Assembly: GCF_905397435.1 (NCBI RefSeq)
Contig: NZ_CAJPVI010000027.1
Coordinates: forward strand, 1 to 64,000
DNA length: 64,000 nucleotides
Direction of reading: 5' to 3'
DNA from: Cupriavidus numazuensis
GTDB lineage: Bacteria > Pseudomonadota > Gammaproteobacteria > Burkholderiales > Burkholderiaceae
The position numbers and the translations under genes are program-made. Below, piece after piece: positions 42,540 to 53,325 of this stretch. How positions within the stretch are numbered: the stretch's first letter is position 1; the number at the start of each line of letters is the position of its first letter. The notes under the pieces were generated by a model, which saw only the letters and a program-made list of their open reading frames with translations, was not told the DNA's origin and did no database searches.

Positions 42540-43424
42540 ATGTGGCATAACGCTCGCCTGCTCAACCTGATCGCCTCCGCGCTCTACGCGCTGGTGGCGG
42601 TGATGGCGCTCGCGGCTGGTTTGCTCTGGCTGGCGCAGCGGCCGGTGTTCGCGATCACCCATGTCGTGGTGGCGCCGATGGACGGCGGCGCGCTGCGCCA
42701 CGTCAACGCGCCGAGCGTGCGGTCCAATGCGCTGGGCAAGCTGACCGGCAATTTCTTCACGCTGGACCTGAACGCGGCACGGCAGGTGTTCGAGTCGGTG
42801 CCATGGGTGCGGCGTGCAAGCGTGCGGCGCGAATGGCCAAACGGGCTGGCGGTGGAAGTCGAGGAACACGAGGCGCTGGGCACCTGGGGGGCAACCGACA
42901 GCGGCAGGCTGATCAACACCTATGGAGAGGTGTTCGTCGCCAATACCGCCGAGGCCGAGGAAGACGCCCAGTTGCTGGCGCTCGACGGCCCGCCCGACAG
43001 CGAAGGCGACGTGATCGAGAAGCTCGAGGTCATGCGCGAATGGTTCAAGCCGCTCAAGGCCGAACCGCTGTCGGTGGCGCTGTCCGGCCGCTATGCATGG
43101 CGCACCAAGCTTTCCAACGGCATGGTGGTCGAGCTGGGCCGCGAGCAGAACGACGAGGAACGCGCGGCGATGGAACAGCGCGTGAAGCGCTTCGTCGCCG
43201 CGTGGCCGCAGGTCACCGAGCAGTGGGGCAAGCAGATCGACTACGCGGACCTGCGCTACCCGAACGGGTTCGCGATCCGCACGGCCAATGCCCGCTTCCT
43301 GACCGACGCGCAGGCAGCTGCGGCGGCGAAGGCGGCGGCGGCAGGCAAGGGATCCACAGTAACTGGTACTTCCACTAACAATCCGACGCGACTGAAGAGC
43401 AAGAACGCGGAGAAAACCCGATGA
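42540..43424 (+). CDS. ftsQ: Cell division protein FtsQ
   Basis: A 294-residue bitopic division protein. A membrane helix spans about residues 11-33 (ASALYALVAVMALAAGLLWL), followed by the POTRA domain (FAITHVVVAPMDGGALRHVN, GNFFTLDLNAARQVFESVPWVRRASVRREWPNGLAVEVEEHEALG, seen in segments) and the beta domain with YGEVFVAN and WRTKLSNGMVVELGRE. The C-terminus is an Ala/Lys/Thr-rich tail. It forms FtsQLB with FtsL and FtsB and recruits later division proteins. Overlaps ftsA by ATGA. Confidence 0.95.
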   Translation: MWHNARLLNLIASALYALVAVMALAAGLLWLAQRPVFAITHVVVAPMDGGALRHVNAPSVRSNALGKLTGNFFTLDLNAARQVFESVPWVRRASVRREWPNGLAVEVEEHEALGTWGATDSGRLINTYGEVFVANTAEAEEDAQLLALDGPPDSEGDVIEKLEVMREWFKPLKAEPLSVALSGRYAWRTKLSNGMVVELGREQNDEERAAMEQRVKRFVAAWPQVTEQWGKQIDYADLRYPNGFAIRTANARFLTDAQAAAAAKAAAAGKGSTVTGTSTNNPTRLKSKNAEKTR

Positions 43425-44653
43425 GCAAGGAATACAAGGACCTACTGGTCGGTCTCGACATCGGCACCTCGAAGGTGGCGGCCGTGGTGGCGGAACTGCG
43501 CCCCGACGGCAGCTACGAGGTGATCGGGATGGGCCAGTCAGAGTCCAAGGGTCTGAAGAAAGGGGTCGTGGTCAATATCGAGGCCACCGTGCAGTCGATC
43601 CAGAAGGCGCTTGAAGAGGCCGAGCTGATGGCCGACTGCAAGATCGCCGAGGTGTTCACCGGCATTGCCGGCAGCCATATCCGCAGCTTCAATTCGAGCG
43701 GCATGGTGGCCATCAAGGACAAGGAGGTCACGCAAACCGACGTGGCGCGCGTGATCGAGACCGCCAAGGCGGTCAATATCCCGACCGACCAGCAGATCCT
43801 GCACATCCTCACGCAGGAATTCATCATCGACGGCCAGGAAGACGTGCGCGAGCCGATCGGCATGAGCGGCATCCGGCTGGAAGTGAAGGTGCATATCGTC
43901 ACCGGCGCGGTCAGTGCGGCGCAGAACATCGTCAAGTGCGTGCGCCGCTGCGGCCTGGAAGTGCATGACCTGATCCTGCAGCCGCTGGCCTCGAGCCTGG
44001 CGGTGCTGACCGAGGACGAGAAGGAACTCGGCGTAGTGCTGGTCGACATCGGCGGCGGCACCACCGACATCGCCATCTTCAGCGAAGGCGCGATCCGCCA
44101 TACGGCCGTGATCCCCATCGCGGGCGACCAGATCACCAACGACATCGCGATGGCGCTGCGCACGCCGACGCCCGATGCCGAGGACATCAAGGTGCAGTAC
44201 GGCATCGCCAAGCAGGCCATTGCCGATCCGGAAGACATGATCGAGGTGCCCGGCGTAGGCGACCGCGGTACGCGCACGCTGTCGCGCCAGGCGCTGGCGG
44301 CGGTGATCGAGCCGCGTATCGAAGAACTGTATTCGCTGGTGCACCAGGTGGTGCGCGAGTCGGGCTACGAAGAGCTGCTGTCGTCGGGCGTGGTGATCAC
44401 GGGCGGCACGGCGATGATGCCGGGCATGGTGGAGCTCGGCGAGGACATTTTCCTGAAGCCGGTTCGTGTCGGCGTGCCCGAGTATCGCGGCAACCTGCAC
44501 GAGGTGGTGAAGAGCCCGCGCTATTCCACGGTGATGGGACTGCTGCTCGAAGGCCGCGTGCAGCGCATGCGCGGACGAAAGGTTGCGGTGCAGAGCGGCT
44601 CGGTCAAGCAGGTGTGGGGTCGCATGAAGGAATGGTTTGTCGGCAACTTCTGA
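43421..44653 (+). CDS. ftsA: Cell division protein FtsA
   Basis: A 410-residue actin-like protein that anchors FtsZ to the membrane. The first phosphate loop is VGLDIGTSKVAAVVAE; the SHS2 (1C) domain includes VFTGIAGSHI; the second loop is DIGGGTTDIAIF, and GGTAMMPGM is the adenosine motif. The C-terminal amphipathic membrane-targeting helix is visible in the last residues (VWGRMKEWFVGNF). Separated from ftsZ by a 174-base, AT-rich gap. Confidence 0.97.
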   Translation: MSKEYKDLLVGLDIGTSKVAAVVAELRPDGSYEVIGMGQSESKGLKKGVVVNIEATVQSIQKALEEAELMADCKIAEVFTGIAGSHIRSFNSSGMVAIKDKEVTQTDVARVIETAKAVNIPTDQQILHILTQEFIIDGQEDVREPIGMSGIRLEVKVHIVTGAVSAAQNIVKCVRRCGLEVHDLILQPLASSLAVLTEDEKELGVVLVDIGGGTTDIAIFSEGAIRHTAVIPIAGDQITNDIAMALRTPTPDAEDIKVQYGIAKQAIADPEDMIEVPGVGDRGTRTLSRQALAAVIEPRIEELYSLVHQVVRESGYEELLSSGVVITGGTAMMPGMVELGEDIFLKPVRVGVPEYRGNLHEVVKSPRYSTVMGLLLEGRVQRMRGRKVAVQSGSVKQVWGRMKEWFVGNF

Positions 44654-44732
44654 CGTGAAGCTTGTCTGACAAAAGGAAAGTCGCGCTGTCCTTGTCGTTC
44701 TTGTCTACCTGGGCAGGGATGGCGCGTTGAAG

Positions 44733-44764
44733 TGAACAATTTCTTTTAATTGGTTTCTTGTTCA
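44733..44764. promoter_or_regulatory. Nested inverted repeats in the ftsA-ftsZ gap
   Basis: TGAACAA (44733-44739) and TTGTTCA (44758-44764) form a 7-bp inverted repeat enclosing a second one, CAATT (44737-44741) / AATTG (44748-44752). The segment is the most AT-rich part of the ftsA-ftsZ gap, where an ftsZ-specific promoter is expected. TTGAAG at 44727 could be a -35 element, but no good -10 is at the right distance. Confidence 0.4.
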
Positions 44765-44827
44765 GGAACCAGCGGTTGCGGCGGGGAGGCTGCAACGTCT
44801 GGGGACTGATTTTTCTCGGAGGCAGTG

Positions 44828-46024
44828 ATGGACTTTGACATGATCGAAACGGAAGTGATGGACGGCACCATCATCAAAGTGGTTGGTGTGGGCGGCGCGG
44901 GCGGAAATGCCGTGCAGCACATGATCAGCCGCGGCGTGCAAGGTGTGGAGTTCATCTGCATGAACACCGACGCGCAGGCGCTGAAGCGCTCGACCGCTTC
45001 GCGCGTGCTGCAGCTCGGCAATTCGGGCCTGGGTGCCGGCGCCAAGCCGGAAGTCGGCCGCAACTGCGCCGAGCAGGCCCGCGAGCAGATCGCGGACGCG
45101 CTGCGCGGTGCGCACATGGTCTTCATCACTGCCGGCATGGGCGGCGGCACCGGTACCGGCGCCGCGCCGATCGTCGCTCAGGTGGCCAAGGAAATGGGCA
45201 TCCTGACCGTGGGCGTGGTCAGCAAGCCGTTCGAGTTCGAAGGCGCACGGCGCGCCAAGGTGGCCGAACACGGTTCGAGCGAGTTGGAAAGCTCGGTCGA
45301 CTCGCTGATCGTCGTGCTCAACGAGAAGCTCTTCGAAGTCATGGGCGATGACGCCGAGATGGACAAGTGCTTCCAGTGCGCCGACGACGTGCTGCACAAC
45401 GCCGTCGCCGGTATCGCCGAAATCATCAATGTCGATGGTCTGGTGAACGTCGACTTCGAAGACGTGAAGACGGTGATGGGCGAGCAGGGCAAGGCCATGA
45501 TGGGCACGGCGACCGTGTCGGGCGTGGACCGCGCCCGCCTGGCTGCCGAGCAGGCCGTGGCCAGCCCGCTGCTGGAAGGCGTGGATCTGTCCGGTGCGCG
45601 CGGCGTGCTGGTCAACATTACCGCCAGCCGTTCGCTCAAGCTGTCGGAAACCAAGGAAGTCATGAACACCATCCGCAGCTACGCCGCGGAAGATGCGACC
45701 GTGATCTTCGGTACGGTGTATGACGACGCGATGGGCGATGCGCTGCGCGTTACTGTTGTGGCGACGGGCCTGGGCCGTTCGGCCAAGAAGCAGCAGCCGA
45801 TGACGCTGCTGAAGACCGGTACCGACAACATGCCGGTGCAGATGATGGCTGGCATGGCTGCGGCCGCCACCACGCACCACAGCTCGCCCGACTACAGCGG
45901 CCTGGATACCCCGGCCGTGTGGCGCAGCTCGCGTGAATCGGCGTCGGCCCACGTGGCGGCGCTGCAGGAAAAGGGTGTGGATACGTACGATATCCCGGCC
46001 TTCCTGCGCAAGCAGGCAGACTGA
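44828..46024 (+). CDS. ftsZ: Cell division GTPase FtsZ
   Basis: A 398-residue tubulin-like GTPase that forms the Z ring. It begins MDFDMIETEVMDGTIIKVVG, has GAGGNAV and the GTP signature GGGTGTG at residues 105-111, and a T7-loop region in NVDGLVNVDFEDVKTVM. A linker leads to the conserved C-terminal peptide YDIPAFLRKQ that binds FtsA and other partners. The ATG at 44828 is preceded by TCGGAGGCAG and follows an in-frame GTG at 44825. Last gene of the dcw cluster; a strong terminator lies 239 bases downstream. Confidence 0.97.
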   Translation: MDFDMIETEVMDGTIIKVVGVGGAGGNAVQHMISRGVQGVEFICMNTDAQALKRSTASRVLQLGNSGLGAGAKPEVGRNCAEQAREQIADALRGAHMVFITAGMGGGTGTGAAPIVAQVAKEMGILTVGVVSKPFEFEGARRAKVAEHGSSELESSVDSLIVVLNEKLFEVMGDDAEMDKCFQCADDVLHNAVAGIAEIINVDGLVNVDFEDVKTVMGEQGKAMMGTATVSGVDRARLAAEQAVASPLLEGVDLSGARGVLVNITASRSLKLSETKEVMNTIRSYAAEDATVIFGTVYDDAMGDALRVTVVATGLGRSAKKQQPMTLLKTGTDNMPVQMMAGMAAAATTHHSSPDYSGLDTPAVWRSSRESASAHVAALQEKGVDTYDIPAFLRKQAD

Positions 46025-46423
46025 GCCGGAGCGGCCGGATCCAGCATCGCAGGGCCGGTCCCTGACGGATTGCACGTCCTTGTCGCGAAGCACGCAGCGC
46101 TCCCTATCCGCGCGTGCCTTGCATGGATGGTGTGACCCGCCCGGGCTGCCGGTGATGCCGCGTCCGCGCTGAACCGCCTCCGTTCACATCCTGTCGCCGG
46201 GACGGGCGGCCGCTGGCCGCCTCCCCGGACTGGTTCCCGCCCTCCCGGTCGGGATGTGTCGCCGTCCGCGCGGCGCGCTGCAAGGCGCGCCGCGCGGACG
46301 TTTTTGTAGCAAGCTGTATCGAAATGCCACCGGATGTCATCGTCCTTGGACGAGCGCGCCATGGCGCCTATGATTGCCGGCAGGCTTTCAACTCCCTCCC
46401 TTTTTGACAGGAAGTCACCCACC
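46025..46423. other. Intergenic region ftsZ / peroxiredoxin
   Basis: This 399-base gap contains the strong ftsZ terminator at 46263-46305, and downstream of it the probable promoter of the peroxiredoxin gene. The first 238 bases hold no recognisable gene or RNA; an in-frame extension of the peroxiredoxin frame back to 46334 is not family-like. A GACAGGAAG ribosome-binding site precedes the start at 46424. Confidence 0.5.
46263..46305 (+). terminator. Rho-independent terminator of the dcw cluster
   Basis: A perfect 16-bp stem (CGTCCGCGCGGCGCGC and its complement, 46263-46278 and 46285-46300) with the loop TGCAAG is followed by TTTTTG. It lies 239 bases after the ftsZ stop. Confidence 0.92.
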
Positions 46424-46930
46424 ATGATCGCTGTCGGACAACGCGTGCCGGACGCCACGCTGCAGGAATTCTTCGATACCCAGAGCGAAGGCTGCTCGCT
46501 CGGCCCCAATGCCTTCCGCGTCGCGGATCTCGTCAAGGGACGCAAGATCGTGGTCTTCGCCTTGCCTGGTGCGTTCACGCCGACCTGCTCGGCCAAGCAT
46601 GTCCCCGGCTACGTGGCCGAAGCACAGGCCCTGCGCGGTGCGGGTGTGGACGAGGTCTGGTGCGTTTCGGTCAACGATGCGTTCGTGATGGGCGCCTGGG
46701 GCCGCGAACAGCACACCGAAGGCAAGGTGCGCATGATGGCCGACGGAAGCGCAGAATGGACCCGTGCACTGGGTCTTGACCAGGATCTCTCTGCGCGCGG
46801 CATGGGCGTGCGCTCCAAGCGGTACGCCATGATGCTGGACGATGGCGTCGTGACCCACCTGCAGGTCGAGGCGCCCGGCGAATTCAAGGTCAGCAGCGCG
46901 GAAGCGATGCTAGAGGCGTTGCGCGGCTGA
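46424..46930 (+). CDS. Peroxiredoxin (Prx5 type)
   Basis: A 168-residue atypical peroxiredoxin of the Prx5/AhpE-like redoxin group that reduces peroxides. The peroxidatic cysteine is Cys55 in FALPGAFTPTCSAKHVPGY. The conserved Arg lies in MGVRSKRYAMMLDDG, and the C-terminal LQVEAPGEFKVSSAEAML is typical. A second cysteine at position 24 and one in EVWCVSVNDAF could resolve. The ATG at 46424 gives the normal family start MIAVGQRVPDATL. Between ftsZ and lpxC in many Burkholderiaceae. Confidence 0.93.
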   Translation: MIAVGQRVPDATLQEFFDTQSEGCSLGPNAFRVADLVKGRKIVVFALPGAFTPTCSAKHVPGYVAEAQALRGAGVDEVWCVSVNDAFVMGAWGREQHTEGKVRMMADGSAEWTRALGLDQDLSARGMGVRSKRYAMMLDDGVVTHLQVEAPGEFKVSSAEAMLEALRG

Positions 46931-46943
46931 CACAGATTCTCAA

Positions 46944-47063
46944 TTCGGTGTGTCGCAAATGACACGTGATGTGCATGTATTAACACACCGAAACAAAGTG
47001 TCTTAGCGGGATTTCCCTAGCAGTGGTAAAATCACTTAATCGAATATGAAACCTGATAGGTTT
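46944..47063. promoter_or_regulatory. lpxC upstream region with three inverted repeats
   Basis: The lpxC upstream gap holds TTCGGTGTGT (46944-46953) and ACACACCGAA (46983-46992), a perfect 10-bp inverted repeat with a 29-base interior. Inside it lies GTGTCGCAAATGACAC (46950-46965). AAACCTGATAGGTTT (47049-47063), a perfect 6-bp hairpin with a GAT loop, ends 20 bases before the lpxC start. A candidate -10 (TAAAAT, about 47027) lies between them, with a weak -35. Their function is not known. Confidence 0.45.
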
Positions 47064-47083
47064 TAATAATTACTGAGGCCGCC

Positions 47084-48001
47084 ATGCTCAAACAGCGCAC
47101 CATCAAGTCCCTGGTGAAGACGGTCGGCATCGGTCTGCACTCGGGTCGCAAAGTGACGCTGACCCTGCGGCCGGCACCGGCCGACACCGGTATCGTCTTT
47201 ACCCGCGTAGACCTGCCCGAAGCCGTCGAAATCCCCGCGGCTGCCGGAGCCATCGGTGACACGCGCCTTGCGTCGGTGTTGCAGAAGGATGGTGCGCGCG
47301 TCTCGACGGTCGAGCACCTGATGTCGGCCTGCGCTGGCCTCGGCATCGACAACCTCTATGTCGACGTCGACGCCGAAGAAATTCCGATCATGGACGGCAG
47401 CGCGGCTTCGTTCGTGTTCCTGCTGCAATCGGCCGGTATCGAACAGCAAAATGCCGCCAAGCGTTTTATCCGCGTGAAGAAGGCCGTGGAAGTGCGCGAG
47501 GGCGACAAGCTTGCGCGCCTGGAACCGTTCTTCGGCTTCAAGCTGTCGTTCACGATCGATTTCCGCCATCCGGCCGTCGACAAGACCGGCCAGAACTTCG
47601 AGATCGATTTTGCCGATACCAGCTACGTGCGTGAAATCGCGCGTGCGCGCACCTTCGGCTTCGCCCATGAAGTGGAAGCCTTGCGCGAGATGGGCCTGGC
47701 TCGCGGTGGCAGTCTCGACAATGCGATCGTGCTGGACGAGCACCGCATGCTCAACAATGAAGAGCTGCGCTATGGCGACGAGTTCGTGCGCCACAAGATC
47801 CTGGATGCGATCGGTGACCTGTATGTGGTCGGCCATCCGCTGATTGGCGCTTATGTGGCGCACAAGTCGGGTCACGGGTTGAACAACCAGTTGCTGCGTG
47901 CGTTGCTGGCTGACCAGGAAGCGTATGAGATCGTGACGTTCGATCGCGTGGAGGATGCGCCCGTCGCGTTCCTGCCGCAGGTGCAGCCGGCGTTTGCCTG
48001 A
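47084..48001 (+). CDS. lpxC: UDP-3-O-acyl-N-acetylglucosamine deacetylase
   Basis: A 305-residue zinc amidase performing the committed step of lipid A synthesis. It begins MLKQRTIKSLVKTVGIGLHSG. Zinc ligands are the His in VSTVEHLMSA and the His and Asp in RHKILDAIGDL; the catalytic Glu is in the EEIPIMDGSA segment, and the C-terminal GHGLNNQLLRAL carries the catalytic His. Preceded by a TGAGG ribosome-binding site and followed by a shared terminator. In E. coli this enzyme is controlled by proteolysis; here the leader is also structured. Confidence 0.97.
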   Translation: MLKQRTIKSLVKTVGIGLHSGRKVTLTLRPAPADTGIVFTRVDLPEAVEIPAAAGAIGDTRLASVLQKDGARVSTVEHLMSACAGLGIDNLYVDVDAEEIPIMDGSAASFVFLLQSAGIEQQNAAKRFIRVKKAVEVREGDKLARLEPFFGFKLSFTIDFRHPAVDKTGQNFEIDFADTSYVREIARARTFGFAHEVEALREMGLARGGSLDNAIVLDEHRMLNNEELRYGDEFVRHKILDAIGDLYVVGHPLIGAYVAHKSGHGLNNQLLRALLADQEAYEIVTFDRVEDAPVAFLPQVQPAFA

Positions 48002-48020
48002 TCGGAGCAGGCACCGAAAA

Positions 48021-48050
48021 CAAAAAACCGGCCAGAAGGCCGGTTTTTTG
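48021..48050. terminator. Bidirectional terminator lpxC / dciA
   Basis: A 13-bp perfect stem (CAAAAAACCGGCC / GGCCGGTTTTTTG) with the loop AGAA gives T runs on both strands. It lies between the convergent lpxC and dciA genes. Confidence 0.95.
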
Positions 48051-48061
48051 TTCTTGTGATC

Positions 48062-48568
48062 CTACCGATGATGCGAGAGCAAGGTCTTCAACGCGTCCTG
48101 TAACCGTGAAGGCGGCAAACTGCGCGCCAGTTCATCGAGGCTGGCCAGCCCGACGGCGGTCATCTTCCCGTTGGTCCGCGGCCGCACCACGGGCCCGGTA
48201 TCCCAGTCACTGTGCCGCGTCGCCTCCGGTTGTACCCGTACCCGGATTGCACTGACCTGCGAGCCCCGCTCCTGCAGGCGGGACAGCAACGTCGGCACCA
48301 CCTGGCGCACACGCGCCGCCGCCGCGCCATGCGCGGCCAGTAACAGCAGCACCTGTTCCTGCTGAGGTCCCCGCCCGTCCCGCTTGACGCCGGCAACGGC
48401 AATGCCGTTGCGCATGCCGGGCGGCAGCAGTGACAGCACCTCCGCTTCCAGCGAAGCCAGCTCCCGCGCGGTCTGCATCAGCGCGGAGACAGGTCCGGCC
48501 TTGGCCAGCCAGTCATTGAGAGGCTTGGCTGCCGGGGTCTGCAGGGCGTGGTGGGTGAACAGGCGCAT
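48062..48568 (-). CDS. dciA: DUF721 protein, probable replicative helicase regulator DciA
   Basis: A 168-residue protein with an N-terminal DUF721 / DciA domain. It includes LFTHHALQTPAAKPLNDWL and a strand-rich region through QEQVLLLLAAHGAAAARVRQVVPTLLSRL, then a basic, proline-containing tail. DciA is the ancestral loader-type partner of the replicative helicase DnaB in bacteria without DnaC, which fits this clade. The ATG at 48568 was preferred; in-frame TTG and GTG codons lie 1-2 codons upstream. Convergent with lpxC and divergent from secA. Confidence 0.75.
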   Translation of the reverse strand: MRLFTHHALQTPAAKPLNDWLAKAGPVSALMQTARELASLEAEVLSLLPPGMRNGIAVAGVKRDGRGPQQEQVLLLLAAHGAAAARVRQVVPTLLSRLQERGSQVSAIRVRVQPEATRHSDWDTGPVVRPRTNGKMTAVGLASLDELARSLPPSRLQDALKTLLSHHR

Positions 48569-48969
48569 CAACACATTTTAACAACTTGGCAGGCCGGTGT
48601 TCCGGCATGGCCGTTCTGGCCGGGGCAGGCGAGGCCGCTCGACCGGCCCGCCCCTGCATTTGGAGGCCCATGTGAACGGCGTGCCACGCAAGCGGCACGA
48701 TTTCCTGACGGCCGCGGGAGGACTTCCGCGGCCGCCACGGCAAGCCGTTGGGCAACTGGCGATTGAACCTTGCCGATCCGCCCCGATCTGTCAATAAATC
48801 CACATCGCGCCGGGGCTTGCGGGGTGTTGGCAACACGGCTGCTGCTGTCCCGGCCGTGACCCCGGCACATGATAAACTCGGCGTTTTGCGCCAATCTATC
48901 CATGCCTGGCACGGCTGGGGCTGCCCGTACATGGGTCGCCGGTCCGGACCGCGCAGGTGAAAGCACTCG
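48569..48969. other. Intergenic region dciA / secA
   Basis: A 401-base gap between divergent genes. Related genomes can carry an extra gene near secA, but no supported reading frame is seen here; the small frames present are low-complexity and Arg/Gly rich. GATAAACT at 48871 in an otherwise GC-rich segment is a candidate -10 for secA. A TTAAAATG stretch around 48575 is the AT-rich part of the dciA upstream side. Confidence 0.4.
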
Positions 48970-51744
<2,775 letters not shown>

Positions 51745-51897
51745 GCCCCGCGCCAGCCGCGCCATGCAGGATTGCCCTTGCCGCCGTAGCGGAAGGGGCG
51801 AAGAGGTAACGACATGCCCGCGCCAAGCGGGCATGTTCGTCTGACGACTGAACAGACAGGTCAAGCAGGACCACAGGACTACAGGACAGGAGCCGAT

Positions 51898-53124
51898 ATG
51901 CCCGTCAATCTTCCGCTGCCGCAGGCAGAAAACCTGAAACCCGTTGCCGGCGTCGAGCTCGGCTGGGCCGAGGCCGGCATTCGCAAGGCCAACCGCAAGG
52001 ATGTGCTCGTGGTCCGTGTGGCCGAAGGCAGCACGGTCGCTGGCGTGTTCACGCGCAACCGCTTCTGCGCCGCGCCGGTGCAGGTTTGCCGCGAGAACCT
52101 TGCTGGCGGAAAGGGTATCCGCGCGCTGGTGATCAACACTGGCAACGCCAATGCCGGGACCGGCGAGACCGGCCTGGCCAATGCGCGTGCCACGTGCGAC
52201 GCGCTGGCTGGCCAGCTCGGCATCGCCGCGAATCAGGTGCTGCCGTTCTCGACCGGCGTGATCCTCGAACAACTGCCGATGGACCGCCTGCTGGCTGGCC
52301 TGGCGCCGGCTATCGCCAATGCGAAGGCCGACAACTGGCTGGCCGCCGCCGAATCGATCATGACCACTGACACGCAGCCCAAGGCGGCATCGCGCACGGT
52401 GCAGATCGACGGCAAGACGGTCACGCTGAGCGGCATCAGCAAGGGCGCAGGCATGATCCGCCCGAATATGGCGACCATGCTCGGCTTTATCGCCACCGAC
52501 GCGGCCGTGGCCCAGCCGGTGCTGCAAGCGCTGGTGTCGCATGCTGCGGATCACTCGTTCAACAGCATCACGATCGACGGCGATACCTCGACCAACGATT
52601 CGTTCGTGCTGATCGCCACGGGCAAGTCGGGCGCCGCCATCGATCGCGCCGAAGGGCCGGCCTTCGAGGCGCTGCGCGAGGCTGTCACCAGCCTGGCGCA
52701 GGAACTCGCGCAGATGATCGTGCGCGACGGCGAGGGCGCCACCAAGCTGATGACCATCCGCGTGGAAGGCGGCAAGGACGTGGCCGAATGCCGCCAGATC
52801 GCCTACGCCGTGGCCCACTCGCCGCTGGTCAAGACGGCGTTCTACGCTTCGGACCCCAACCTCGGCCGTATCCTGGCCGCGGTCGGCTATGCCGGTGTGG
52901 ACGATCTCGATGTCGACCGCGTCAACCTGTGGCTCGATGACGTCTGGGTCGCGCGCGACGGCGGCCGCAATCCCGACTACCGTGAAGAAGACGGCCAGCG
53001 CGTGATGAAGCAGGCCGAAATCACCGTGCGCATCGCGCTGGGTCGCGGCAATGCCGAGGCCACGGTGTGGACTTGCGATCTGTCGCACGACTACGTGTCG
53101 ATCAACGCGGACTACCGCTCTTAA
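51898..53124 (+). CDS. argJ: Bifunctional ornithine acetyltransferase / N-acetylglutamate synthase
   Basis: A 408-residue ArgJ that recycles the acetyl group in arginine synthesis. It self-cleaves at the Ala-Thr of MIRPNMATMLGF, giving alpha and beta chains with Thr as nucleophile. ITIDGDTSTNDSF and the C-terminal NADYRS end are family-typical. The ATG at 51898 is preceded by ACAGGAGCC and matches the usual start; an in-frame frame from 51814 adds unrelated residues. Follows secA after 153 bases, as in other Burkholderiaceae. Confidence 0.96.
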   Translation: MPVNLPLPQAENLKPVAGVELGWAEAGIRKANRKDVLVVRVAEGSTVAGVFTRNRFCAAPVQVCRENLAGGKGIRALVINTGNANAGTGETGLANARATCDALAGQLGIAANQVLPFSTGVILEQLPMDRLLAGLAPAIANAKADNWLAAAESIMTTDTQPKAASRTVQIDGKTVTLSGISKGAGMIRPNMATMLGFIATDAAVAQPVLQALVSHAADHSFNSITIDGDTSTNDSFVLIATGKSGAAIDRAEGPAFEALREAVTSLAQELAQMIVRDGEGATKLMTIRVEGGKDVAECRQIAYAVAHSPLVKTAFYASDPNLGRILAAVGYAGVDDLDVDRVNLWLDDVWVARDGGRNPDYREEDGQRVMKQAEITVRIALGRGNAEATVWTCDLSHDYVSINADYRS

Positions 53125-53140
53125 GCACTGTTTGTTTGCT

Positions 53141-53266
53141 CCCCTCTCCCGCTTGCGGGAGAGGGGCTGGGGGAGAGGGGCTGGGGGAGAGGGCCGGCGT
53201 TTCATTTAGCGTGGTGCCCAACTAAACTACCCCTCTCCCCAACCCTCTCCCGCTGAGGGGAGAGGG
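53141..53266. repeat. Intergenic CCCTCTCCC palindromic repeat element
   Basis: CCCCTCTCCCGC / GCGGGAGAGGGG forms a 12-bp inverted repeat (53141-53166). A 14-base unit GAGAGGGGCTGGGG then occurs twice in tandem (53159-53186) plus a partial copy. After about 35 bases of ordinary sequence come CCCCTCTCCCC (complementary to the tandem units) and a second hairpin CCCTCTCCC / GGGAGAGGG (53243-53266). The whole block can fold as a large palindrome. Short fragments of the same kind occur at about 9610 and 19105. It resembles REP-type elements; no terminator T run is seen. Confidence 0.8.
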
Positions 53267-53325
53267 AGCTAGAACAATCGGTACCAGTTCATTCTCATTG
53301 CCTACGTTCCACTTGCCCCACTGCC

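Noticed and set aside
48597..48797. A small gene in the dciA-secA gap
   Set aside because: The 66-codon frame is Arg/Gly-rich, has no good ribosome-binding site and no recognisable family.
53141..53166. The first hairpin of the repeat block as the argJ terminator
   Set aside because: The stem is strong but is followed by GGGGCTGG rather than a T run.
53141..53266. The repeat block as a CRISPR array
   Set aside because: Units are 14 bases, directly abutting and without spacers, and no cas genes are present.
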